A DNA stretch of 32,749 nucleotides from JBDTCO01 sp039923495. Lineage in GTDB: Bacteria; Myxococcota_A; Polyangia; Palsa-1104. Of the stretch, positions 11,367 to 18,804 are shown piece after piece. The notes below the pieces were generated by a model. The model searched no databases. It had not been told where the DNA came from and worked only from the letters and a program-made list of their open reading frames with translations. The stretch covers positions 1-32,749 of the forward strand of contig JBDTCO010000055.1 of the NCBI GenBank assembly GCA_039923495.1, in the 5' to 3' direction. Positions within the stretch are counted from its first letter, which is position 1. The number at the start of each line of letters is the position of its first letter. The position numbers and the translations under genes were made by a program.

Positions 11367-11644
11367 CCGTCGTCGCGCAATGCGTCGCGCACCCCGATCA
11401 CGAGCAGCCCCACGATCGTGGCGCCAACGAGCAGCAGCGTGACGATGCCGTAGGCGAAGAGCGCTGGCGTCTTCCATGCCAGCGGCTTGAGCTGGCTCAT
11501 GCGTGCTGCGAGCAGCGAGACGTCTGCCTTGATGCGCAGCTTCACGAGCTCGTCGAGGAACGTGCGGAGGAACCGCACGACGCACAGCGCCGCGACAAAG
11601 AGCGAGAGCAAACCCCAGCGAAGTGCTCTGTTCTCAGCCGACAT
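11363..11644 (-). CDS. Small two-helix membrane protein, copy B
   Basis: A 93-residue protein with two predicted membrane helices (about residues 8-28 and 61-84) joined by a charged loop with LAARMSQLKPLAW. It has the same length as the small protein at 13064-13345 and shares ARMSxL just before the second helix, so they are paralogues. It overlaps the 3' end of the DUF2142-like gene upstream by 11 bases, exactly as its paralogue does. At its own end it overlaps the convergent GT-C-like gene by 4 bases. Function unknown; strict pairing with a DUF2142-like partner suggests an accessory subunit. It could be overlooked by gene callers because of its size. Confidence 0.72.
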   Translation of the reverse strand: MSAENRALRWGLLSLFVAALCVVRFLRTFLDELVKLRIKADVSLLAARMSQLKPLAWKTPALFAYGIVTLLLVGATIVGLLVIGVRDALRDDG

Positions 11645-13067
11645 ATTCGTAGGCCACCACCGTCACGAGAGAGCCGGCCGCGAGGAGCACGATGCCGATG
11701 GCGACGATCGCTGCGAGCAGCGTTCGCAGCCGCGCCGGAACGATGGTGCCGAGCACGGTGGCGAAGAACGCCGTCGCTGCCGGAAGGACGACGAGGAGCG
11801 CCCGGCCCTGGACCGCGCGGACCGCGAGGAAGTAGGTGCGCGCGTAGTACTCCGCGAAGAGGATGACCATGAACCCGGTTGCGGCGGTGAAGAACGAGAA
11901 CGCGACGGGGCCCGGATCCCAGAAGCGCCGCGTGTCGGGGAACAGCCACGCGATGGCCGCGGCGATGCCGCACGCGATCCACAGCACGAGCGCCGCCGAG
12001 TGCAGGTCGTCCTGCCACGCGGAGGACAGGTGCACGTCGAGCCAGCAGAATGACCCCCAGCCGGTGGAGAACAGGTAGTCGATGAACTTGTCGTCGAGGT
12101 CCCAGAGAAACTTGGCGAAGCCCAGCGGGCCGATGCTCGGGTGAGCGACGACGCTCGCTGCGGCGATGCCCGGCGCCATCCGGTCGCAGATGAGGTGCAC
12201 GAGCACGCGCATCACGATGAAGCTGGCCACGCCCACGGCCAGCGCGACCTGCGTCGAGCGACGCCTGCCAGACGCGAGGAGCGCGCGCAGGACGAGCAGC
12301 ATCGTGCCCGGCACGAGTGCCCAGGCCTGCGGCTTCGTGTCGAGCGCGAGCGCCGTGACGCAGCCGAGGAGGATGAGCCAGCCGCGGCTGGGCGTATCGG
12401 CGGGACGTCGCAGCAGCGCGAGTTGACCCACGAACAGGAGCGCACACAGCGCGATCACCGCGGCGTCGTTGTTCACCGCGACCGTCTGCTGTGCGGCGAG
12501 CGGCTGAAAGATCGCGAAGAGCGCACCAACGAGGGCGAGCGACCGGTCGCGCGCGGTCCAGCGCACCGCGAAGAACGTGCACACGGCGAACAGGGTGCCC
12601 CACGCGAGCGATGCGACCCGTACCGCGAGCACCCGCACGAGGACGCTGGCGCGCGAGAACAGGAGATACGGAATCGTCGCCACGGTGTACGCGAACCCGG
12701 GGTAGACGATGGCCGAGCTCTGCCCGTTGGTGACGCGGCTCCCGGGGTCGCTCGCCATGTCTCTCAGCGTGCGCTCCTCGGGCACGGCGTGGCGTCGCGT
12801 GGTGAAGCCGGCCTGCCACAGGTGCTGCGTGGCGGCCCACAGCGTCGATAGCTCGCGGGAGGCCGTCGGGCTCAGCACGGGATTGATCACCTTGTCGCCG
12901 GCTCGCGGTGCACGCAGCGCGTGCTCGGCTCGATACTGGATGTCGTCGAAGTGCGAGGGCTCGTCAGCGATCTTGAGCGCGGGATACACGCCGATCCAGA
13001 ACAGCCCGCGGAGGATCGAGATGCTCACGACGAGCACGACGAGGACGAGGTCGAGGTGGCGCTTCAT
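11634..13067 (-). CDS. DUF2142-like polytopic membrane protein, copy B (GT-C-like)
   Basis: A 477-residue protein with roughly ten to eleven membrane helices. After the first helix (residues ~6-31) comes KIADEPSHFDDIQYRAEHA, the acidic loop expected of GT-C-type transferases and of DUF2142 proteins. Later segments include IVYPGFAYTVATIPYLL and VAVNNDAAVIALCALLF. ATG 13067 overlaps the stop of the preceding small protein (ATGA); the frame is open to 13160, but the extra residues are an arginine-rich shadow of the neighbour. It is paralogous to 13335-14804. Probable role: handling or transfer of a lipid-linked sugar outside the membrane; the assignment rests on fold-type motifs only. Confidence 0.8.
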   Translation of the reverse strand: MKRHLDLVLVVLVVSISILRGLFWIGVYPALKIADEPSHFDDIQYRAEHALRAPRAGDKVINPVLSPTASRELSTLWAATQHLWQAGFTTRRHAVPEERTLRDMASDPGSRVTNGQSSAIVYPGFAYTVATIPYLLFSRASVLVRVLAVRVASLAWGTLFAVCTFFAVRWTARDRSLALVGALFAIFQPLAAQQTVAVNNDAAVIALCALLFVGQLALLRRPADTPSRGWLILLGCVTALALDTKPQAWALVPGTMLLVLRALLASGRRRSTQVALAVGVASFIVMRVLVHLICDRMAPGIAAASVVAHPSIGPLGFAKFLWDLDDKFIDYLFSTGWGSFCWLDVHLSSAWQDDLHSAALVLWIACGIAAAIAWLFPDTRRFWDPGPVAFSFFTAATGFMVILFAEYYARTYFLAVRAVQGRALLVVLPAATAFFATVLGTIVPARLRTLLAAIVAIGIVLLAAGSLVTVVAYEYVG

Positions 13068-13345
13068 CGTCGCGACGCTCTCGCGATGCCGACGATCCAG
13101 ATGGCGCTGAGCACGATCGTCACGACGACGATCAGCGCGCTGGCATCGATGCCGAGCCACGGTTGACGCAGAGGCGCCTCGTGCAGCCAGGACATGCGCG
13201 CGAAGAGCTCTGATGCCGACAGGGGTCTGGCCGCCTCGTGCTCCGTCTGGAGGAGCCCCCAGAACAGCGACACCGTACGCAGCTGCACGAGCAGCATGAA
13301 GAGGCCGCCATACGTGGCGAGGTTGCGGAGACGATCAGTGCGCAT
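13064..13345 (-). CDS. Small two-helix membrane protein, copy A
   Basis: A 93-residue protein: first helix at about 8-33, a loop with LFARMSWLHEAPLRQPW, second helix at about 69-90. ATG 13345 (MRTDRLRNL) is chosen because it gives the same length and the same 11-base overlap with the upstream large gene as the paralogue at 11363-11644; the upstream extension of the frame is arginine/serine-rich shadow sequence. The stop overlaps the next DUF2142-like start by 4 bases. Function unknown. Duplication together with its large partner argues for a two-component membrane complex. Confidence 0.72.
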   Translation of the reverse strand: MRTDRLRNLATYGGLFMLLVQLRTVSLFWGLLQTEHEAARPLSASELFARMSWLHEAPLRQPWLGIDASALIVVVTIVLSAIWIVGIARASRR

Positions 13346-14804
13346 AGTGGTGCTGCGCGATCGTCGAGATCGCGGCGAGGTGGAAGAGGAGCGCGCCGGT
13401 GACGAGCAGCGCGGCAGACAGTCCACGGAGCCGTTGCGGCACGAGCGCGGTGATCCCGACTGTCGTCCAGATCGCGAAGGCGGGCAGCATGAAGAGGAAG
13501 TTGCGACCCTGGATCACGCCGACGACCCCGGTGAGCCGGAAGCGGTGCTCCACGAAGAGGATGAACGCGATGCCAATGAGTGACGTCGCGATGCAGAAGG
13601 CGAAGCGACCTCCGTGCAACCAGAAGGGCAGCGCACGATCGCGGATCGTCCACGAGAAGAAGGCGACGATCGTGCCCACGGCGACGAGCTCGAACGCGCC
13701 GCGGAGCAAGGTCACCCACGCCGTGGTCATCGAGTACTCGAGCCAGCCGAACTGCCCCCAGCTCGACTTCACGAGGTACAGCACGTACGTGTCGTCGAGG
13801 CTCTCGAGGAAGGTCCAGAAGTCGGAGTAGCCGCGCGCGGCCGGATGCGAGGCGTCGCCCGGAAAGAGCCCCGCGAGCGAGTGGCGGAACACGATCACGC
13901 CTACGAGCGTGACCAGCGTGCCTGCCGCGACGGCGAGCTGGACGCGGCGCTCGTGGAGATGTGCGACGAGGATGGCGGCGCCAGCGAGCGCTGCGGCGGG
14001 CAGGATCCCGTAGCTCGTCGGCTTGGTGAAGTAGAGCGCGACCGCGCAGAGCGCGGTACCCACGACCGTGCCGACCGACGGCCACCCCGGCAACGACGCG
14101 AGGCCGCGCAGGCTCAGGTAGAAGAGCAAGGCAGCGATGCCGATGACACCGGCGTCGTTGTTCACGGCGACCGTCATCTGCGACTCCATCGGCTGCAGGA
14201 CCACGAGGAGCGCTGCGGCGAAGCACAGGAGCTCATCGTCGATGACGAGGCCTGCCGCGAGGTACGTGCAGATCACCGCGCACAGGCCGAAGAGCAGCGA
14301 GAGGCAGCGGATGGCCATGATGCGCGTCACGACGCTCGAGTCCGAGAACGCGCGGTAGAACGGTACGGCGGCGCTGTAGTACAGGCCCGGGTAGAACATC
14401 GCCGTCGCCTGACCATCGGTGTCGCGGCCGCTCGTCGTCGTCGCGAGGCGCCGTAGCTCGTCGGGGAGCCGCGTGTCCTTGTGTTGCTCGTGGAAGTAGC
14501 CCTTCGGGATCGTCGCGTACCAGAGTCGTCGAATCTCCGTCGAGGCCCCAGGGTGCATCACCGGCGCGATGGGGAGGCCGTGGTTGTCGTAGGCCGGAGC
14601 GCGGCCGTGCTCGGCGCGGTACTGCACATCGTCGAAGTGCGACGGCTCGTCCGCGATCTGGAGCGGCGGCAGCAGCGCCATCCAGAAGATGGCCTTCAGC
14701 AGCATGACCAGCGTCAGCACCGATAGGTGGAGCTTCTTGTGCCTGCGAGCTGAATCGGCCACGACGATCGCGGCGAGTCTCGTCCATGGGCTGCCCGTCG
14801 ACAA
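13335..14804 (-). CDS. DUF2142-like polytopic membrane protein, copy A (GT-C-like)
   Basis: A 489-residue protein with about ten to eleven membrane helices. The first helix (about 28-47) is followed by QIADEPSHFDDVQYRAEHG, then MFYPGLYYSAAVPFY and MTVAVNNDAGVIGIAALLFY, matching its paralogue at 11634-13067 position by position. The start is uncertain: TTG 14804 gives the longest product, while GTG 14762 gives an N-terminus closer in length to the paralogue. It is the first gene of the four-gene minus-strand module, divergent from a GT4 gene 55 bases away. A GT-C-type transferase acting on a polyprenyl-phosphate sugar is the best guess, from the acidic D-x-P-x-H loop. Confidence 0.8.
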   Translation of the reverse strand: MSTGSPWTRLAAIVVADSARRHKKLHLSVLTLVMLLKAIFWMALLPPLQIADEPSHFDDVQYRAEHGRAPAYDNHGLPIAPVMHPGASTEIRRLWYATIPKGYFHEQHKDTRLPDELRRLATTTSGRDTDGQATAMFYPGLYYSAAVPFYRAFSDSSVVTRIMAIRCLSLLFGLCAVICTYLAAGLVIDDELLCFAAALLVVLQPMESQMTVAVNNDAGVIGIAALLFYLSLRGLASLPGWPSVGTVVGTALCAVALYFTKPTSYGILPAAALAGAAILVAHLHERRVQLAVAAGTLVTLVGVIVFRHSLAGLFPGDASHPAARGYSDFWTFLESLDDTYVLYLVKSSWGQFGWLEYSMTTAWVTLLRGAFELVAVGTIVAFFSWTIRDRALPFWLHGGRFAFCIATSLIGIAFILFVEHRFRLTGVVGVIQGRNFLFMLPAFAIWTTVGITALVPQRLRGLSAALLVTGALLFHLAAISTIAQHHYAH

Positions 14805-14821
14805 GACCTAACGCGGTCGCC

Positions 14822-14850
14822 TTGACGCGTGCGCAGCCATCGGGGATAGC
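14822..14850 (+). promoter_or_regulatory. Putative promoter of the GT4 gene at 14860
   Basis: TTGACG (14822-14827), a 17-base spacer and GATAGC (14845-14850). The -10-like box ends nine bases before the ATG at 14860, so the message would have a leader of about three bases or none. No ribosome-binding sequence is evident before the start, consistent with a leaderless mRNA. Confidence 0.5.
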
Positions 14851-14859
14851 TCGGACCTC

Positions 14860-15969
14860 ATGCGGATCGGCATCAACGCGCTGTACCTCATCCCCGGCGA
14901 GGTCGGAGGGACGGAGCGCTACGCCCGAAAGCTCGTCGAGCACCTGAGTAGCCGGGACGAGGTCGTCGTCTTCAGCAACGAGGAGGCCGCCGACACGTGG
15001 CAGGGCAGCGCGCGTGGTAACCCACGGATCGTGCGGTGTCCCGTGCGCGCGCGCTCGAGGCCCGCGCGCATCGCGTGGGAGCAGACGACGCTGCCGCGGT
15101 GGGCGCGTCGCGAGGGCATCGACGTGCTGCACTCGCTCGGCTACACGGCGCCGGCGTGGTCACCGTGCGCGAGCGTCGTCACGATCCACGACCTCAACTA
15201 TCACTTCCATCCCGAGGACTGGGGCCTGGTCGGGCTGTGGGCCAACCGCTTGCTCGTCCCGCTCGCGGCGCGCAGGGCCACACGCGTGCTCACCATCTCC
15301 AAGAGCTCGGCACGCGCGATCCACGAGGTGCTCGGCGTCGAGGCGGACGTGGTCCACCACGGTGTCGACGGGAACCTCGAAGCGCCTGGCGACGCCGGCC
15401 TTCCGCCCGGCTTCATCCTCAGCGTCACCGCGACGCACCCGCACAAGAACCTCGACGTGCTGCTCTCGGCTTACGACGCCTTGTGCTCGCGAAGGGCCGC
15501 GCCGCCGCTCGTGCTCGTCGGTATCGCGGGTCGCGATCACGAGCGCATCCGCGAAAAGGTCGCGGGTCGCCCGGTCGTGCTGCTCGGCTGGGTCGACGAG
15601 GCGCGGCTCGCGGCGCTGTATCGCGCGGCGTCGATGTTCGTGTTCGCGTCGCGCTACGAGGGCTTCGGCTTCCCGGTGCTCGAGGCGATGTCGGCCGGGA
15701 TCCCCGTGGTGTCGTCGAACGCCACGTCGCTGCCCGAGCTGTGTGGCGATGCGGCGCTGCTCCAGGATCCCGACGATCCCGGTGGCTTCACCGACGCGAT
15801 GTCACATCTGCTCGACGACGACATGCTGCGAGGGTCCCTGGTCCGCCGCGGCCACGAGCGGGTGAAGCACTTTACCTGGAAGCGCGCCGCCGACGAGACG
15901 CGCGCCGTGTACGAGCGCGCGATCGCTCAGACCAAGCGACGCAGCCCCGAGCGCACCGCGAGCCAGTAG
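14860..15969 (+). CDS. GT4-family glycosyltransferase
   Basis: Retaining glycosyltransferase of the group 1 (GT-B) type, using a nucleotide sugar in the cytoplasm. Seen: N-terminal GGTERYARKLVEHL (residues 16-29), the linker VTIHDLNYHFHP, VTATHPHKNLDVLL at the start of the C-terminal domain, and the EX7E donor motif in ASRYEGFGFPVLEAMSAGIPVV (Glu267 and Glu275). The overall style resembles mannosyltransferases of the WbaZ/MtfB kind that act after GDP-mannose formation. Length of 369 is normal. The 3' end overlaps the convergent GT2 gene by 43 bases. The start ATG 14860 follows a probable promoter with almost no leader. Confidence 0.92.
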   Translation: MRIGINALYLIPGEVGGTERYARKLVEHLSSRDEVVVFSNEEAADTWQGSARGNPRIVRCPVRARSRPARIAWEQTTLPRWARREGIDVLHSLGYTAPAWSPCASVVTIHDLNYHFHPEDWGLVGLWANRLLVPLAARRATRVLTISKSSARAIHEVLGVEADVVHHGVDGNLEAPGDAGLPPGFILSVTATHPHKNLDVLLSAYDALCSRRAAPPLVLVGIAGRDHERIREKVAGRPVVLLGWVDEARLAALYRAASMFVFASRYEGFGFPVLEAMSAGIPVVSSNATSLPELCGDAALLQDPDDPGGFTDAMSHLLDDDMLRGSLVRRGHERVKHFTWKRAADETRAVYERAIAQTKRRSPERTASQ

Positions 15970-16706
15970 GCCCACATCGTCGCCACGCCGAGGTGGGTGC
16001 GGAGCTGCTGTGACAGCGGCATCGACAGCGCGGCGATCGCGCGGCGCTTCACCTGGTACGCCTCCAGGATCTGCCGACGCATGTGTGCGACCGACTTGGC
16101 GTCGGCGTGGTAGCGCGCGCACGCGATGGTGCGGTGGACCTGGCGCGTGCTCGACGCGGCGGGGAACATGCGGAGCCACAGGTCGTAGTCGAGCGCGTAG
16201 TGCAGGCTCTCGTCGAGGCCGCCGACGCGAAGGAACAGCTCGCGGCGGAACAGCAGCGCGGGCTGGAGCACGAAGCTCGCGGGCCACATGACGATGTCGG
16301 CGGTCTTCTCGACCGGGTGTGCCGCGTAGCGACCGAGCGCGCCGCCGTGCGCGTCGACCCGCAGGCCGTCGCCGTACGCGATGTCGGCCCCATCCTCCAT
16401 CACACTCAGCAGGGCATTGATGGCCCCTGGGTCCGAGTAGTAGTCGTCGGAGTTGATCCACGCGATGACCTCGCCACGGGCCATCCGCACGCCCTTGTTC
16501 ACCGCGCTGGCCTGACCATCGTCGGGTTCCGAGACGAAGCGCACGCGCTCGCCGAAGCGCTGCACGACCGCGGCCGTCTCGTCAGTGGATGCGCCATCGA
16601 TCACGAGGATCTCGCTGTCCTCGATGCCCTGCTGGAGACAGCTATCGATGCAGGCGCCGAGGTACGCCGCCTGGTTGCGTGTCGGGATGACGAAGGAGAT
16701 CCGCAC
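15927..16706 (-). CDS. GT2-family glycosyltransferase
   Basis: Inverting GT-A enzyme. Seen: ISFVIPTRNQAAYL at the N-terminus, LVIDGASTDETAAVV, VNKGVRMARGEVIAWINSDDYY with the metal-binding Asp pair, and DYDLWLRMF near residue 195. Start GTG 16706 is chosen because SFVIPTRN normally lies at the very N-terminus and because a TTGCCT-17-TAAACC promoter ends eight bases upstream; the frame is open to 16775. The product is 259 residues, a common size for this group. Its last 43 bases overlap the convergent GT4 gene. It probably adds one sugar to the glycan; donor and acceptor are unknown. Confidence 0.9.
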   Translation of the reverse strand: MRISFVIPTRNQAAYLGACIDSCLQQGIEDSEILVIDGASTDETAAVVQRFGERVRFVSEPDDGQASAVNKGVRMARGEVIAWINSDDYYSDPGAINALLSVMEDGADIAYGDGLRVDAHGGALGRYAAHPVEKTADIVMWPASFVLQPALLFRRELFLRVGGLDESLHYALDYDLWLRMFPAASSTRQVHRTIACARYHADAKSVAHMRRQILEAYQVKRRAIAALSMPLSQQLRTHLGVATMWAYWLAVRSGLRRLV

Positions 16707-16709
16707 GCG

Positions 16710-16727
16710 GCGAAGGTTTACCTTCGC
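16710..16727. repeat. Perfect 7-base inverted repeat in a divergent promoter region
   Basis: GCGAAGG (16710-16716), TTTA, then CCTTCGC (16721-16727). It spans the predicted -10 box of the minus-strand GT2 gene and ends 46 bases before the divergent epimerase start. It lies upstream of the predicted transcription start, so it is more likely an operator-like DNA site than an RNA hairpin. Confidence 0.5.
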
Positions 16728-16743
16728 GTGCACCGCGAGGCAA
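16715..16743 (-). promoter_or_regulatory. Putative promoter of the minus-strand GT2 gene
   Basis: Read on the minus strand: TTGCCT (16743-16738), 17 bases, TAAACC (16720-16715). The -10-like box ends eight bases before GTG 16706, another very short leader. It supports the short GTG start for the gene. Confidence 0.45.
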
Positions 16744-16773
16744 CCGGGCGCCGTGCTACCTTGCCGCCTCGTC

Positions 16774-17631
16774 ATGGAGCGCGTCGGCTACGTCGTGGGA
16801 GGAGCGGGCTTCCTCGGCTCGCACCTCGTCGACCGGCTGCTCTCCGATGGGTGGCGGGTCGGAGTGATCGATCCGGCGCTGCGCGGCGAAGTTCCCTCGT
16901 TTCGCGGCCTCGTGTGCGCCGAGGCGCTGCGTGTCCTCGGAGCCCTGATCGGCGTCCCGACGCACGTGTTCCACCTCGGCGGCAGCGGCTCCGTCGGACT
17001 CGCGGCCGCCGACCCCGATGGCGATCGCCTCCGCACCGTCGAGAGCACCCGGCTACTCGTCGAGGCGCTGCCGGGTGCGCGTCACGTGCTCGTCTCGAGC
17101 GCGGCCGTCTACGGCGAGGCGAGCTCGGGTCCCATCGCGGAGTCGACGCCGCTCGCGCCAATCTCGGTGTATGGACGTCACAAGGCAGACGCCGAGGCGC
17201 TCGTCGCGGCGCACGCGATCGTGCGGCTCTTCTCGGCGTACGGGCCGGGGCTGAAGAAGCAGCTGTTGTGGGACGCATGCGAAAAGCTCGCGCGCGGAGA
17301 GGCGTCGTTCAGCGGCACGGGCGTGGAGCTGCGCGACTGGCTGCACGTCGATGATGCGGTGTCACTGCTGGTCGCAACCGCAACCGCGTCCGGCCCCATC
17401 CTCGTCAACGGTGGCACTGGTCGAGGCGTGACGGTCTCGAGCGTGCTCGAGCAGCTCCGCGGCCGGCTGGGCTGCGCTGCGACGCTGCGGTTCTCCGGCG
17501 AGGTTCGTTCCGGAGATCCGCGCTCGCTCGTCGCCGACATCGGTCGCGCGCGCGCGCTCGGCTGGGCGCCACGTGTCGCGCTCGCCGACGGCCTCGTCGA
17601 ATACGCACGATGGTTCGAGGCGCTGTCGTGA
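16774..17631 (+). CDS. NAD-dependent epimerase/dehydratase (extended SDR)
   Basis: Sugar-nucleotide epimerase or dehydratase-like oxidoreductase. Seen: GGAGFLGSHL (residues 9-18) for NAD binding, LVSSAAVYGE (106-115), catalytic Tyr133 and Lys137 in SVYGRHK, and DWLHVDD for substrate binding. At 285 residues it is slightly short for GalE/RmlB types (310-350); the region after the first strand is abbreviated, and there is no clear Asp for NAD ribose. ATG 16774 follows a TACCTT hexamer at 16757-16762. Its stop overlaps the next glycosyltransferase start (GTGA). It may supply a modified sugar for that transferase; the exact sugar cannot be deduced. Confidence 0.88.
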   Translation: MERVGYVVGGAGFLGSHLVDRLLSDGWRVGVIDPALRGEVPSFRGLVCAEALRVLGALIGVPTHVFHLGGSGSVGLAAADPDGDRLRTVESTRLLVEALPGARHVLVSSAAVYGEASSGPIAESTPLAPISVYGRHKADAEALVAAHAIVRLFSAYGPGLKKQLLWDACEKLARGEASFSGTGVELRDWLHVDDAVSLLVATATASGPILVNGGTGRGVTVSSVLEQLRGRLGCAATLRFSGEVRSGDPRSLVADIGRARALGWAPRVALADGLVEYARWFEALS

Positions 17632-18758
17632 GGGTCGGCTTCCTGTTCCAGTGGAACGACGGCTGGCTCGGTGGCGTGAACTACCTGTGGAACCTGCTGT
17701 ACGCGGTGACCCAGCACGAGCGTGGCCTCATCGAGCCCGTGCTCGTCGCGCCGCCGGGTGTCGAGCTGCACGGCCTCGACGAGCTGGGCGCGCAGCTCGT
17801 CCGCGCGGACCTCGGCTCGACCGGCCCCTTCATGCGCACCGCACAGCGGCGGTTGCTGGGGCGCGACTCCACCGTCGCGCGGCTCGCGGAGGGGCTGCAC
17901 CTCGACGCGATCTCGCACTCGGGCACGTTCGGCTGGAGCTTCCCCGTCCGCACCGTGCCGTGGATCCCCGACCTCCAGCACCACCGCCTGCCGCAGAACT
18001 TCTCGGCAAAGGAGCGCGCGCTGCGCACGTACGGCGACCTCTCGCAGCTCATCGAGGGCGACGTCACCATCGTGAGCAGCGCGGCCGCGCAGGCCGATTG
18101 CCGTCGCTACTACGGGCCGCTGGCGAGGTACACGGAGGTGCTGCGCTTCGTCTCGCAGCCGCGCGCGGTCGACCTGCCGGACGGCCAGACCGTGCAGGCC
18201 GCGTACGATCTGCCGTCGCGGTTCCTGTTCCTGCCGAACCAGTTCTGGCGGCACAAGAACCACACGGTCGTCGTGGATGCGGTCGCGATCCTCGCGCGTC
18301 GTGGCGTGAAGCCCGTGGTGGTGATGACCGGCAAGGGCGAGGACTACCGCGCGCCCGAGCACTACGCTGCGCTGATGGCGCGCATCGACCGGCTCGGTCT
18401 GTCGTCGCAGCTACGGCACCTCGGCATGGTGCCGTTCGAGATGCTGAGCGCGCTCATGCGGGACGCGCTGGCGGTCATCAACCCGTCGCACTTCGAGGGC
18501 TGGAGCACGACGGTGGAGGAGGCGCGCTCGCTCGGCAAGGCGACGCTCCTGTCCGACATCGACGTCCACCGCGAGCAGGCACCGCCGGGCGTCACGTACT
18601 TCCCACCGGACGATGCCGAGACGCTGGCGGCCGAGATCGAGCGCGTGTGGCACGGAAGCAACGACCTCGATGCGGCACGTGCCGCGAGGGCCGCAGCAGA
18701 GCTCCCGGGACGCACCCGCGCGTTCGCCGCCCGCTACCGCGAGATCGTGACGAAGTAG
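17628..18758 (+). CDS. GT4-like (group 1) glycosyltransferase
   Basis: A 376-residue GT-B transferase. The N-terminus MRVGFLFQWNDGWLGGVNYL carries the GGVNY loop. The C-terminal domain starts with FLFLPNQFWRHKNH, followed by VVMTGKGEDYR. The EX7E-type motif is in PSHFEGWSTTVEEARSLG (Glu290 and Glu298), then DVHREQAP. The start GTG 17628 overlaps the epimerase stop; an in-frame ATG at 17610 lies further inside the epimerase. It resembles group 1 mannosyl/rhamnosyl transferases, but the sugar is unknown. The gap to the next gene (46 bases) contains a promoter, so the unit is the epimerase plus this gene. Confidence 0.9.
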   Translation: MRVGFLFQWNDGWLGGVNYLWNLLYAVTQHERGLIEPVLVAPPGVELHGLDELGAQLVRADLGSTGPFMRTAQRRLLGRDSTVARLAEGLHLDAISHSGTFGWSFPVRTVPWIPDLQHHRLPQNFSAKERALRTYGDLSQLIEGDVTIVSSAAAQADCRRYYGPLARYTEVLRFVSQPRAVDLPDGQTVQAAYDLPSRFLFLPNQFWRHKNHTVVVDAVAILARRGVKPVVVMTGKGEDYRAPEHYAALMARIDRLGLSSQLRHLGMVPFEMLSALMRDALAVINPSHFEGWSTTVEEARSLGKATLLSDIDVHREQAPPGVTYFPPDDAETLAAEIERVWHGSNDLDAARAARAAAELPGRTRAFAARYREIVTK

Positions 18759-18763
18759 TCGTA

Positions 18764-18792
18764 TTGCAACGCAGCGGGGCGAGCGCTATAGC
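18764..18792 (+). promoter_or_regulatory. Putative promoter of the five-gene export/decoration operon
   Basis: TTGCAA (18764-18769), a 17-base spacer and TATAGC (18787-18792). It is one of the best promoter-like sequences of the window. The -10 box ends 12 bases before GTG 18805, leaving a leader of about six bases with no obvious ribosome-binding sequence. Confidence 0.55.
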
Positions 18793-18804
18793 TGCCCGTC
18801 GCCC

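Larger units (their letters stand above)
11363..14804 (-). repeat. Tandem duplication of a two-gene membrane module
   Basis: Unit A is 13064-14804 and unit B is 11363-13067, head to tail on the minus strand. Each unit is a 477-489-residue DUF2142-like protein followed by a 93-residue two-helix protein. In both, the large gene overlaps the small one by 11 bases, and the units join by a 4-base ATGA overlap. The proteins have diverged widely but keep IADEPSHFDD, QYRAEH and VAVNNDA. The duplication is visible at protein level, not as a DNA repeat, so it is old. Confidence 0.75.
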
